Assembly: GCF_037975235.1 (NCBI RefSeq)
Contig: NZ_CP150241.1
Location: 3,534,001-3,598,000 of the forward strand
Direction: 5' to 3'
DNA: 64,000 nt
DNA from: Paenibacillus sp. FSL R5-0341
GTDB lineage: Bacteria > Bacillota > Bacilli > Paenibacillales > Paenibacillaceae
Shown here one piece after another: positions 55,725 through 64,000 of this stretch. The translations under genes and the position numbers were made by a program. Below the pieces are notes generated by a model. It did not search any database. It was not told the origin of the DNA and saw only the letters and a list, made by a program, of their open reading frames with translations. Numbering within the stretch: the stretch's first letter is position 1; the number at the start of each line of letters is the position of its first letter.

Positions 55725-56634
55725 ACGCCTGACCTCCCTTACGGGAACGACGGAACATCAACATTTCCGCCCCTTTATTCACCAGCAACGAGACAACAAT
55801 GGAAGACACAAGCAAGAACAGGCTGGCAACTGCAGCCATCGGCCAGTTCGTGTCCAAGGTACGCTGGTATATAAATACCGGAAGTGTCATGACTCTTCCC
55901 CCGCCGATCAGCTGAGGTGTGGTGAATGCGGTGAGGCACAGCGTGAACACAATTTGTACCCCGCTTGCAATGCCTCTTGCCGATAAGGGCAGGGTAATGG
56001 TGAGGAACGTTCTCCAGCTGCCCGCCCCCAAATCCTGAGCAGCTGCCTTTAAGGAAGCGTCACTTTGGGACAACACATTCAGAATCGGAAAGACCATAAA
56101 TGGCAGGAAAATATGGACAAGCGCGACAACGACACCTGTCTCGTTGTATATCATGCTGAATCCTTCATCGGTAAGCCCCAGCCGGATGAATAGCCAGTTC
56201 ATGAAGCCCTGTTTGGAAAGCAACAGCTGCCATCCGTAAGAACGCACAACCGCGCTGACCAGTAGCGGAAGAAACGTGAGCAGCAGCAATAACTGCTTCA
56301 TGCCAGGCTTCTTTAGACCCGCTATGCAATAGGCCAGTGGATAGGCAAGCAGAAGGCTCCATAGCGTAACTTTGAAGGCAATGCGAAACGTTGTGCCAAT
56401 TAGCTTCCAATAGTAGGGATCAGACAGAAACGCACGATACGCCCCCCAATCCCAGCCCCGAATAAGTTTTCCATTCTCATAAATATCGAAGCTATATCTC
56501 CCAAAGATCAACAACCCGCCCAGATAAACGATGCCCATCAAAGCAAGTGCAGGCAACAGAAGCAGCAACCGGGTTACCCATGTGCGGTTTCCAAAGGAAT
56601 ACAGATTCACGATCCGTTCCGCAATCCGGCTCAT
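55717..56634 (-). CDS. ABC transporter permease (PotB-like)
   Basis: A 305-residue permease with six membrane segments and EAA-like loop LKAAAQDLGAGSWRTFLTITLPLS. It resembles PotB/YdcU. The ATG overlaps the stop of the ATPase gene (ATGA). It forms the channel with the PotC-like protein. Confidence 0.9.
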   Translation of the reverse strand: MSRIAERIVNLYSFGNRTWVTRLLLLLPALALMGIVYLGGLLIFGRYSFDIYENGKLIRGWDWGAYRAFLSDPYYWKLIGTTFRIAFKVTLWSLLLAYPLAYCIAGLKKPGMKQLLLLLTFLPLLVSAVVRSYGWQLLLSKQGFMNWLFIRLGLTDEGFSMIYNETGVVVALVHIFLPFMVFPILNVLSQSDASLKAAAQDLGAGSWRTFLTITLPLSARGIASGVQIVFTLCLTAFTTPQLIGGGRVMTLPVFIYQRTLDTNWPMAAVASLFLLVSSIVVSLLVNKGAEMLMFRRSRKGGQAYG

Positions 56635-57761
56635 ATTCCTGCCCCCTGGACTTGATCATGCACGGGTTCGGATAACAATAGCGCGTCCTCCGGGTCAAAG
56701 CCAATTTGTATTGGCTCACCTGGACTAAAACGTGAGGCTCCCCGCTGATGCAGCACACTGGCCTGAACCAGAAAACCTTCAGCAATCTGCACACTGTATC
56801 GAATATTTGCTCCGCCGTATACCGCTTCAATCACGTGTCCATCCAGTTTGTTCACACAATGAGTTGCATCTTCTCCGAATCGAATATATTCATTGCGGAT
56901 CGATAAGGAATGTCGTGCTCCCGCTTTCGGTACAGCATTTCCATCACTGACCTTCACCAGCAATGGCTTGCCGAAGCAATCCACCCGAATTCCTTTCACA
57001 TCATGTCCCAACACTTCCGTCTCAAAGAGATTGGTATCTCCAATAAACTTGGCCACGAAGCTATCGGCCGGTCTTTCATAGATTTCATCAGGGGTTGCGT
57101 ATTGTAGCAGCTTTCCGGCGCGCATGACGCCGATTCGGTCAGACATGTTCATGGCTTCGCTCTGGTCATGCGTAACAAAGATAAACGTTCCGCCGAACTC
57201 ACGCTGTATGCGTTTCAGTTCACGCTGCATATCGAGACGTAGTTGCATGTCCAATGCAGAGAGAGGTTCGTCAAGCAGCAGCACTTCGGGTCTGTTGATC
57301 AGTGCGCGAGCAATGGCGACGCGTTGGGCCTGCCCCCCGGACAGCTCGGATACAGCACGCCTGCCATAGTCTCCGAGCTGGACCAGATCAAGCATTTCAC
57401 CCACCTGCCGCTTGATATCGGCTTTCGGTAACTTCTTCACCTTTAGCCCGTAGGCAATGTTGTTGAATACATCCATATGAGGGAACAGCGCAAGCTGCTG
57501 AAAAATCATATTACTATTGCGTCCATAGGCCGGAATGCCGGTAACATCCCGACCTCCCAGCATAATGGTGCCCTGATCTGGTTGCTCAAGTCCGCCAAGC
57601 ATGCGCAGCAGTGTTGTTTTGCCACAGCCACTCGGACCAAGCAAGGAAACGAATTCACCCTTTTTCACTTGGAGTGTTACTTGATCAACCGCGGCTCGCT
57701 CACCATAAGTCTTCGTGACTTCCCTTGTTTCAATGGATATGGTCTCTTGTCCGCTGCTCAT
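56631..57761 (-). CDS. ABC transporter ATPase (PotA-like)
   Basis: A 376-residue ATPase: Walker A GPSGCGKTT, Q-loop MIFQQLALFPHM, signature LSGGQAQR, Walker B VLLLDEPLSALD, switch His in VTHDQSEA. The C-terminal TOBE domain begins about residue 240 and includes PADSFVAKFIGDTN, usual for PotA/spermidine-type ATPases. ATG 57761 follows GGGAGGGAA; ATG 57782 is less likely. Confidence 0.92.
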   Translation of the reverse strand: MSSGQETISIETREVTKTYGERAAVDQVTLQVKKGEFVSLLGPSGCGKTTLLRMLGGLEQPDQGTIMLGGRDVTGIPAYGRNSNMIFQQLALFPHMDVFNNIAYGLKVKKLPKADIKRQVGEMLDLVQLGDYGRRAVSELSGGQAQRVAIARALINRPEVLLLDEPLSALDMQLRLDMQRELKRIQREFGGTFIFVTHDQSEAMNMSDRIGVMRAGKLLQYATPDEIYERPADSFVAKFIGDTNLFETEVLGHDVKGIRVDCFGKPLLVKVSDGNAVPKAGARHSLSIRNEYIRFGEDATHCVNKLDGHVIEAVYGGANIRYSVQIAEGFLVQASVLHQRGASRFSPGEPIQIGFDPEDALLLSEPVHDQVQGAGI

Positions 57762-57836
57762 CTCTGGTTCCCTCCCATCCATTCCAGGTTCAGAGCAGAA
57801 CCCGGAATTGTTGTGTGCCTGTCAATAATCCTTTTA

Positions 57837-58970
57837 TTAAAGCTTTGTTTTCACCAGTCGGTCCCATAGTTCTTTCCAGGAAGAGCTGTTCTGTGCAAGC
57901 ACATCCCAGTCTGGATTAATGCCGTTACTTTGCGTTTCTACGGAGAAGGAAGGATCATCCTTGTACTTGTCCGGAACTGCAGCTGTCGTGCTGGTTACTG
58001 GCGTACCGGTTGCTTCTGCATATTGTGACAGCGCCTCTGCGCTCAACAATTCGTTGATAATTTCGTTTGCAACACGTGTCTGCTCAGGTGTTGAGCCCTT
58101 CACGACCTGAAGTGTGTACGGGAAGGAGATGGCACCTTCACTCGGATACGCTACGGCAAGTGGAGAACCGCCATCAATCCATGTCTGTGCAACCTGTGCA
58201 CTGAATGGGGCAATGAGAGCATCACCTGACTCCAGCAGTGCCTTCAGCTGATCATTGGATGAAACCAATGTGCCAATCTGGTCACTGCGATCTGCCCAGA
58301 ACTGGAAGGCTGGCTCGGGATTTTCATAGGATGCACCAATCTCTTGACCTTTGGTAGCAATAAGTGGGGAGATATAGGAATAGAACATATAGTCCCAGAG
58401 CGCAGTTTTTCCTTTGAACTCCTCGTTATCCCATAGATCGTTCCAGCTGGTAGGCGGCGCTTTTACTAGGTCTTTGTTATACACTAAGGCGAAGCTCGAA
58501 ACACCCCAAACCACACCTTTATTGTCTGGCTTGTGGAAGGCCTCTGGAATATCCTTCATATTGGTCACGATGCTTGTATCCAGTGGCTCCCACATATCAT
58601 CATTCAAACCTTTAGCCGTCGCATCTGCATTGAAGTAACCGAAGTTGACGACCGGATTGTTGGCATCAGCCTGCTTGCCAGCGACCATCTTCGGGTACAT
58701 TACCGAATTGGAGGATTCCTCAAAGGTGACTTCAACGTTGGGATGTTCTTTCACATACTCGGCAACCACTTCTTTCGGAACGACGTCTTGATTGGAACCA
58801 GCCCAGATAAACATCGTCAGCTTAACTTTGTCTCCGCTTGCTCCTGAAGATCCGCTCTCTCCGGCAGTATTACTTGAGCTGCCTGCTCCACCGCAAGCGG
58901 AAAGCACCAATGTACTGGCCAGTGTCAGTGAGGCAAGGCTGAGAAAGCGTTTTTTGTTTGATTTGAACAT
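57837..58970 (-). CDS. ABC transporter substrate-binding lipoprotein (PotD-like)
   Basis: A 377-residue lipoprotein with signal peptide and LVLSAC lipobox, a Ser/Gly-rich linker, then a type II binding fold resembling PotD (LTMFIWAGSNQDVVPKEVVAEY, VWGVSSFALVYNKDLV). The polyamine-type acidic pocket cannot be confirmed from sequence alone. ATG 58970 is chosen for GGGGGAA upstream. Given the neighbours, its ligand may be a hydantoin, 5-oxoproline or pyroglutamyl compound; this is inference. Confidence 0.88.
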   Translation of the reverse strand: MFKSNKKRFLSLASLTLASTLVLSACGGAGSSSNTAGESGSSGASGDKVKLTMFIWAGSNQDVVPKEVVAEYVKEHPNVEVTFEESSNSVMYPKMVAGKQADANNPVVNFGYFNADATAKGLNDDMWEPLDTSIVTNMKDIPEAFHKPDNKGVVWGVSSFALVYNKDLVKAPPTSWNDLWDNEEFKGKTALWDYMFYSYISPLIATKGQEIGASYENPEPAFQFWADRSDQIGTLVSSNDQLKALLESGDALIAPFSAQVAQTWIDGGSPLAVAYPSEGAISFPYTLQVVKGSTPEQTRVANEIINELLSAEALSQYAEATGTPVTSTTAAVPDKYKDDPSFSVETQSNGINPDWDVLAQNSSSWKELWDRLVKTKL

Positions 58971-59037
58971 GCGAATTCCCCCATCCATGTAGTTGGTTTA
59001 TCGATAAACAAGAACTAAATAGTCTCCATACACTTGA

Positions 59038-61011
59038 TCAATGAAACCCTATTTTCTCGCGTAACCCTTCCATAATGTCGGATATCTCCCGTGGATCTAC
59101 AGATAGGGAATCCTTATACTTCTCCTCTACAACGCCCATGGTCTGACGCTTCAGGTAGTCTCTCAATGCAAGCGGAGCACTCAGCAATGACTGATTCAGC
59201 GATACCTGCATCTCGTCGCTCCATATGGTTTCGAATTGCTCCCGTGCCTTGCCATAGGCGAATTCCTCCTGCTGCCGTGGGCGCTTGACGCGCAGTTGTT
59301 CGGTATCTCTCTCGTTCAGCTCCAGGCCGTCAATCACAACACCATATAACTCAAGGGCTTTCTCCGGGGATACCAGCCCACTTCTTACATCTTCCAGAAC
59401 CAGACGTGAATCACGCTCAAATGGATCGCCATATCCGCCTCCACCTTGCGACAGGAACGTAACCGTTTCTCCAGGCTGAAGTAGCAGCTCATCAATTCTT
59501 CCCAGATGATCCTCACTTGCACGTCCAGCATTGAGAATCGCTTCTCCATGTGAACCTACGCCGCCACCGAGCCTGCCCCAGGGCTGAAATTCCATACGCT
59601 CCATGTTTCTGGCCGTCATTACGGTATCGGGTGTTAGAATTCTGACGCACAGGTCAATCCCGCTTCCACCGCGGAAGGTTCCCGCACCTGCCGAATCCGC
59701 ACGAAGACCATAATGCTCGATCAACACAGGCATCTCGGATTCCACTGTTTCCGCAGGGATATTCCGAAGATGACCAACGGCAAAATCCATGCCATCAATC
59801 CCATCTTTCATCGGCCTTGCTCCCGAACCACCGCAGATCGGCTGAATTACGCCCACCTTTTTCTTGCCATCGGATGCATCTGTCATCGCCATCATGACGA
59901 TGCAGGCTTGTCCAGCTCCTGCCGAAGGAACCTTGCTGGCCTGAGCTTTCCCCAAAGCACCCGTGATGACGTCCATCAGCCGGATAAAGGTCGCAGCACG
60001 TGCCCCAACAGCTGCCATCGGCTCCGGGTTGAGTACGGAAGCAGGTGGCGCGTAATTTTGCACCATACGAATCATACCCGAATTCCATGGAATGGTCGGA
60101 TCGAGCGTACGGAAATAACGAATGAGTGCGGGCACCAGCATGTAATGCCCCTGTTGGTTGTGAGTAGGAATATTAAATGAAGCTCTAACCTGAGGATCGG
60201 TGCCGCTAAAGTCCAGATGAATGTCACTGCCCGCAATCGTCATTCTGCAGCGCAATCGGATGGGATATCCTCCTGGGCCTTTCTCCAGGTAGTCCCAGAA
60301 GTCATAGGAACCGTCCGGAATATCCTGCACGATGGCACGGGCCTTCAGCTCGGCATATTCCAGCAAATGTTCGATGCCCTGCTGGATTTTCTCCACGCCA
60401 TATCGGGCAATGAGTTCCCCAAGTCTCTGCTCTCCCCGATTCAATGCAGCCATAAGCGCTTTGAGATCACCGAGATTTTGCTCCGGAATTCGGCTGTTGT
60501 CCAGAAACATGCGCAGAATCTGCTTGTTCAGAACACCAGCTTCATACAGCTTGACTGGTGCAATTCGAATGCCTTCCATATGAATATCGTAGGCGCTGGG
60601 AGATACACTCCCCGGTACCTTGCCGCCTACATCGGATGAATGGACAAAGCACATGCCGTAAGCGATGATTCGCCCTTCATGAAAATAAGGCTTGATAAGA
60701 TGAATGTCTGGAAGGTGTGTAACCATGCCTTTGGTGGAATAAGGATCATTACATATGACGAGATCCCCTTCTTTCCAGTCTTCTATGCTGTCAATGGTCG
60801 CAGCAGCCGGAATGCCCAGAGACAGATTGTAACCCGTCTCCAGCGGCGACCCGAACGTTTCCCCGGAAGGAGATAAAAGGTAGGTTCCAAAATCGCCTGT
60901 TTCTTTGACAAAAGCGGTGAAGCCTGTCCGTAAAACGACATTCGCCATTTCTTCCACCGCAGCCTGAATTCGGTTGTTGAAAATCTCAAGAAAAACTTTG
61001 TCGCCGATCAT
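59038..61011 (-). CDS. hyuB: Hydantoinase/oxoprolinase B subunit
   Basis: A 657-residue HyuB: MIGDKVFLEIFNNRIQAAVEEMANVVLRTGFTAF-like start (read over the first ~35 residues), then DPYSTKGMVTHLPDIHLI, HSSDVGGKVPGSVSP, PSAGAGQACIV and the C-terminal LSQGGGGYGDPFERD. With HyuA it forms the ATP-dependent ring-opening enzyme for hydantoins or 5-oxoproline. The substrate cannot be told from sequence. The start overlaps the hyuA stop (ATGA). Confidence 0.93.
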   Translation of the reverse strand: MIGDKVFLEIFNNRIQAAVEEMANVVLRTGFTAFVKETGDFGTYLLSPSGETFGSPLETGYNLSLGIPAAATIDSIEDWKEGDLVICNDPYSTKGMVTHLPDIHLIKPYFHEGRIIAYGMCFVHSSDVGGKVPGSVSPSAYDIHMEGIRIAPVKLYEAGVLNKQILRMFLDNSRIPEQNLGDLKALMAALNRGEQRLGELIARYGVEKIQQGIEHLLEYAELKARAIVQDIPDGSYDFWDYLEKGPGGYPIRLRCRMTIAGSDIHLDFSGTDPQVRASFNIPTHNQQGHYMLVPALIRYFRTLDPTIPWNSGMIRMVQNYAPPASVLNPEPMAAVGARAATFIRLMDVITGALGKAQASKVPSAGAGQACIVMMAMTDASDGKKKVGVIQPICGGSGARPMKDGIDGMDFAVGHLRNIPAETVESEMPVLIEHYGLRADSAGAGTFRGGSGIDLCVRILTPDTVMTARNMERMEFQPWGRLGGGVGSHGEAILNAGRASEDHLGRIDELLLQPGETVTFLSQGGGGYGDPFERDSRLVLEDVRSGLVSPEKALELYGVVIDGLELNERDTEQLRVKRPRQQEEFAYGKAREQFETIWSDEMQVSLNQSLLSAPLALRDYLKRQTMGVVEEKYKDSLSVDPREISDIMEGLREKIGFH

Positions 61012-63056
61012 GCTTCCACCTCCCCAATCACGTTCCCGTGCACATCCCGGTATACCTTATATCCAGGTGGGATAAAGATCGTGGTATCATATTCCTCTAC
61101 AATAATGGGCCCGGGAATGGGAGCATCCACCGATGGAATCTGTCCTCTTTTGACTACCTTCGCTGTCTGCTGTACATGGTCAAAAGTAATGATCCTATCT
61201 TCCACTTCACTCTCGTCGAATGGCAAATCTACCGGATCTACCGTGTTACGGGTAGGCAAAACACCAACAATGGTCGCTCTAAGACTTACAAACATGACCT
61301 CTGCCTCCGGCTGACTAATGCCAAACACGTTTTGGTAAGACGTATGGAATTTCATCCCTGCCTTCTTGGGATCTTCAATTTCTTCCAATGTCAGCGTGAC
61401 CTCGAGATCAAAGGCCTGTCCTTCATAGCGCATATCCGCACTGTATAGGCAATAAATATGATCCAGTTGGACACCGCCACGGGCTTCCTCATCGACCCAG
61501 CTACGTCCTTGGTTTTCCAGTTCAGTGAAAAGAGTTCTTAACTCACCAGGCTCCAGATTCTGGGTGCTTTTTTGTAACGTATGAACAAAATCATTTCGAA
61601 GATTGGCAACCGTGCAACCCATGGCACATAGTGTTCCAGGAGATGGCGGGATCAGCACCCTGCCGATGCCTACCTCACGTGCCATCAGAAAAGCATGCAT
61701 CGGGCCAGCTCCACCATATGCGAGCAACGTAAAATCGCGGGGATCAACGCCCTTGCGGGCCATCAGAGGGGAAAACTGGGCATACATATTGGCAGTTGCC
61801 ACATCGAGAATGGCTTGCGCAGTCTGTTTGGCATTCAGTCCAAGCTTCTCTCCCAGATTGGAAAGAGTACGCTCTGCAAGTTCGGGATACAGACGCATTT
61901 GTCCGCCAAGGAAACGGTCAGCGTGCAGGATACCGAGCTGTAGATAGGCATCTGTGGTTGTCGGCTCTTCTCCACCACGCTGATAGCAGGCCGGACCGGG
62001 ATTGGCTCCAGCGCTGCGCGGTCCAACTTTGAGTACGCCTACGGAATCAAGCCATGCAATTGAACCACCACCTGCCCCAATGGCTGTTACATCAACAGCA
62101 GGAATGATGACAGGAAAATCCCCAACTTTGTTCTCGGATGAATAAGCCGGTTCTTTGTCAATAAGGGCAACATCAACGCTTGTCCCACCCATATCGAATG
62201 TGATGACCTGATGAATACCAGCTCGTTCAGCGATATGGGTCGCGGCGATTACACCGGAAGCAGGTCCGGACAGGAGCGTACGTACCGGCTCATTAGCCGC
62301 TCTGGCAGCCGTCATAATGCCACCGTTGGACATGGTAGACAGCAAGCTGGATTTGAGACCATACGCCTGAATCCCTTCTTGCAGACGCAGGAAGTAAGAC
62401 CCCATTCGTTCCCCTACATAAGCATTCATGGCCGTTGCAAGTGTTCTTTCGAACTCACGCTGTTGTGGCCAGATGGCGCTGCTTCGGCAGATGAACAGTT
62501 GCGGATAACGTTCCCTGATCAGATCTTCCGCAAGCTGTTCATGAGCAGGATTCACATAAGCATGTAAGAAACTGATCGCCAAAGCGGTAACACCATCCTC
62601 CACCAGCTCATCCACCGCTTGCAGCAGCTGTTCCTGATTGAGTGGCTGGAGTATTCCCCCGCTCGCAATCACCCGTTCATCGACTTCCTTGACGCGATGT
62701 CTCGGTACCAGCGCATCGGTCTTGTCACCATACAGATTGGTTGTATCCTCAAGTCGCAACCGGCGGATTTCAAGAATGTCACGGAATCCTTTGGTCACCA
62801 GCAGACCTGTAACTGCACCATTTCGTTCGATTAACGTGTTTACGCCGAGCGTGGTACCATGCACAAACAGATCAATCTCACGAATGTTCACGCCATTTGC
62901 CTTGAGCTGATCCAGTGCGTTAAAAATCGCCTGCTCCGGAGCTGCCGCAATCGATGGCGTCTTCAGTGCCGCAATCACCTTGCCCTGATGGTCCATTACC
63001 AGCGCGTCCGTGAAAGTACCTCCGATATCTATACCTAAACGGTAGATTGTGTCCAC
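61008..63056 (-). CDS. hyuA: Hydantoinase/oxoprolinase A subunit
   Basis: A 682-residue ASKHA-type subunit. The ATP-binding phosphate loop is LGIDIGGTFTDALVMD, followed by HGTTLGVNTLIERNGA, TFDMGGTSVDVALI and LLAYGGAGPMHAFL. It supplies the kinase-like activation step before ring opening. The start is GTG 63056 after AAAGGAG. It lies 41 bases after the regulator gene. Confidence 0.93.
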   Translation of the reverse strand: MDTIYRLGIDIGGTFTDALVMDHQGKVIAALKTPSIAAAPEQAIFNALDQLKANGVNIREIDLFVHGTTLGVNTLIERNGAVTGLLVTKGFRDILEIRRLRLEDTTNLYGDKTDALVPRHRVKEVDERVIASGGILQPLNQEQLLQAVDELVEDGVTALAISFLHAYVNPAHEQLAEDLIRERYPQLFICRSSAIWPQQREFERTLATAMNAYVGERMGSYFLRLQEGIQAYGLKSSLLSTMSNGGIMTAARAANEPVRTLLSGPASGVIAATHIAERAGIHQVITFDMGGTSVDVALIDKEPAYSSENKVGDFPVIIPAVDVTAIGAGGGSIAWLDSVGVLKVGPRSAGANPGPACYQRGGEEPTTTDAYLQLGILHADRFLGGQMRLYPELAERTLSNLGEKLGLNAKQTAQAILDVATANMYAQFSPLMARKGVDPRDFTLLAYGGAGPMHAFLMAREVGIGRVLIPPSPGTLCAMGCTVANLRNDFVHTLQKSTQNLEPGELRTLFTELENQGRSWVDEEARGGVQLDHIYCLYSADMRYEGQAFDLEVTLTLEEIEDPKKAGMKFHTSYQNVFGISQPEAEVMFVSLRATIVGVLPTRNTVDPVDLPFDESEVEDRIITFDHVQQTAKVVKRGQIPSVDAPIPGPIIVEEYDTTIFIPPGYKVYRDVHGNVIGEVEA

Positions 63057-63097
63057 AAGATCAACTCCTTTATCACCGGGTATTATTCTAAGGAATG

Positions 63098-63832
63098 TTA
63101 TTGGTTTTGGTTTTGCATGGTGAAATAACGTTTGACATCATCGATCATTTGGTTGATATGATTCACCATTGCCGCTTCAGCCTGCTCCGGAGAGCCCGCT
63201 ACAATAGCATCCAGAATCTGCTGATGATCCACAACTAATTCACTTCCTACTCTCCGGCGAATATACGCTGTTTCCAGAAAATCACGGCTTGTCTCCCATA
63301 CCAGTTCAACCGCGTGCAGAAGAATTTGGTTTTGCGCAGCATAAGCCAACAATCTATGGAACTCTCGATCCTCCTCGTATGGTATAATATTCTTGGAAAG
63401 CAATTCATGCTGGTTCGCAATCGATGCTTGCAACAGTAATATGTATTCTTTCGTGGCACGCTGTGCTGCCAAGGAAGCGATCTCCCGCTCAAGTGCCCTT
63501 CTGGCAACGAGAACATCCAACAGAGCCTTTTCTCCAGAATGGTTCAGCATCTGAATTAACTGTGAATTCACGCTTTTTTGCTGCAAATCTCTTTCCAACG
63601 TCTTCATTCGATCCAGACCTTGTTCGGTCAAAGTCCTTCCCTTGCGACCTTCCAGAACTGTAAAACCTTCAACATCCATCTCCATAAGTCTTCTTCCGAT
63701 GGTTGCCTGACTCAGACCATACGTTTTGCCCAAAGTATGAACCAACGTACTGGCCCCGATGGGAGCGCTCGCGTCTCGAAGCTGCTTCAGCAGTTCGTAT
63801 TCCAACTCCATTTCGTTAAGCTCAGGACCCAC
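63098..63832 (-). CDS. FCD-type regulator with atypical winged helix
   Basis: A 244-residue regulator. The first ~75 residues form a winged helix (LVHTLGKTYGLSQATIGRRLMEMDVEGFTVLEGRKGRTLTEQG) that looks like the NrpR/RNase R-type (HTH_12) rather than GntR. Residues ~95-235 are an FCD-like helical domain (VARRALEREIASLAA, DREFHRLLAYAAQN, DHQQILDAIVAGSPEQAEAAMVNHI) with the metal-binding Asp and His residues. The start is GTG 63832, or ATG 63811. It heads the operon; the palindrome at 63891-63910 is a likely autoregulatory site. Confidence 0.8.
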   Translation of the reverse strand: MGPELNEMELEYELLKQLRDASAPIGASTLVHTLGKTYGLSQATIGRRLMEMDVEGFTVLEGRKGRTLTEQGLDRMKTLERDLQQKSVNSQLIQMLNHSGEKALLDVLVARRALEREIASLAAQRATKEYILLLQASIANQHELLSKNIIPYEEDREFHRLLAYAAQNQILLHAVELVWETSRDFLETAYIRRRVGSELVVDHQQILDAIVAGSPEQAEAAMVNHINQMIDDVKRYFTMQNQNQ

Positions 63833-63890
63833 TACATTTCACACCCCTCTTAAATACTTAATAGTTTTTTTAATCTTCTATCTTGTAGTT

Positions 63891-63910
63891 GTTACTCATT
63901 GATGATTAAC
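63891..63910. promoter_or_regulatory. Interrupted palindrome, possible operator
   Basis: GTTA-N-TCAT-N2-ATGA-N-TAAC layout, 16 of 20 positions symmetric, just downstream of the -10 box and so over the transcription start. Confidence 0.5.
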
Positions 63911-63913
63911 GTT

Positions 63914-63942
63914 AGTATAACTTCTAATGATCTCATTTTCAA
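63914..63942 (-). promoter_or_regulatory. SigA-type promoter of the hyu operon
   Basis: TTGAAA (63937-63942) and TATACT (63914-63919) with 17-base spacing on the minus strand, ~80 bases before the regulator start. Confidence 0.75.
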
Positions 63943-64000
63943 CAATTCTCATCAAATTAGTATGAATTATTTCCCCCAGCTACATTCTTCGCCTTTTCAA

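Noticed and set aside
1..64000. CRISPR array, prophage, insertion sequence, tRNA or rRNA
   Set aside because: No regular short repeats with spacers, no integrase or transposase reading frames, and no tRNA-like cloverleaf or rRNA stretch noticed by eye.

Overview
The window looks like a chromosomal segment of a Paenibacillus-type Gram-positive bacterium. The grounds are purine-rich Shine-Dalgarno sequences before nearly every gene, frequent GTG and TTG starts, Bacillus-like Zur, DeoR and CcpA-type DNA sites, type B ribosomal protein L31, and a GH52/GH67 xylan-oligosaccharide operon. I see no phage genes, transposases, CRISPR arrays, rRNA or tRNA. All identifications come from reading the protein sequences; no database was searched.

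Left part (1-12.6 kb): a WG-repeat protein cut by the window edge, then a minus-strand cassette of overlapping genes: MoxR-type AAA+ ATPase, DUF5682 protein, VWA-domain protein, giant DUF4132 protein, SWIM zinc-finger protein and a small unrecognised protein, closed by a terminator. Its makeup resembles the E. coli yehL-yehM-yehP-yehQ-molR(yehI) genes. This is the best candidate for a poorly described system in the window.

13-24 kb: mostly housekeeping and stress enzymes (aldo/keto reductase, cytochrome P450, two SDRs, pyruvate oxidase-like enzyme, Dabb protein, L31 type B, an atypical HPr-like protein, a sorbitol-dehydrogenase-like enzyme). An ArsR regulator and an MFS exporter share three copies of one palindromic operator.

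24-35 kb: glucuronoxylan use. GH52 beta-xylosidase and GH67 alpha-glucuronidase form an operon with a CRE-like site and a divergent AraC regulator. An ALDH/ArsR pair follows. Then a GntR/FCD regulator with a large palindrome lies before uxuA and uxuB, which carry fructuronate to 2-keto-3-deoxygluconate.

35-37 kb: DUF421 and DUF4363 membrane proteins, an M50-like membrane metalloprotein and an unknown protein. 37.4-43.9 kb: a zinc-starvation locus (znuA, znuB, znuC, a cysteine-poor L33, a COG0523 GTPase, a YraQ-type permease and its TIGR03943 partner) with three Zur-like boxes.

44-51 kb: deoxyribonucleoside catabolism (deoR; deoC, nupC, deoB, deoD, pdp) with a DeoR-type operator. A 407-base gap between deoD and pdp holds repeats, including a hairpin element that recurs near 34.5 kb with compensating base changes. 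51-64 kb: azoreductase, a small unknown gene, and a long minus-strand operon: regulator with an FCD-like domain and unusual winged helix, hydantoinase/oxoprolinase HyuA and HyuB, a PotD/A/B/C-like ABC importer, an M24 metallopeptidase and an MFS transporter.
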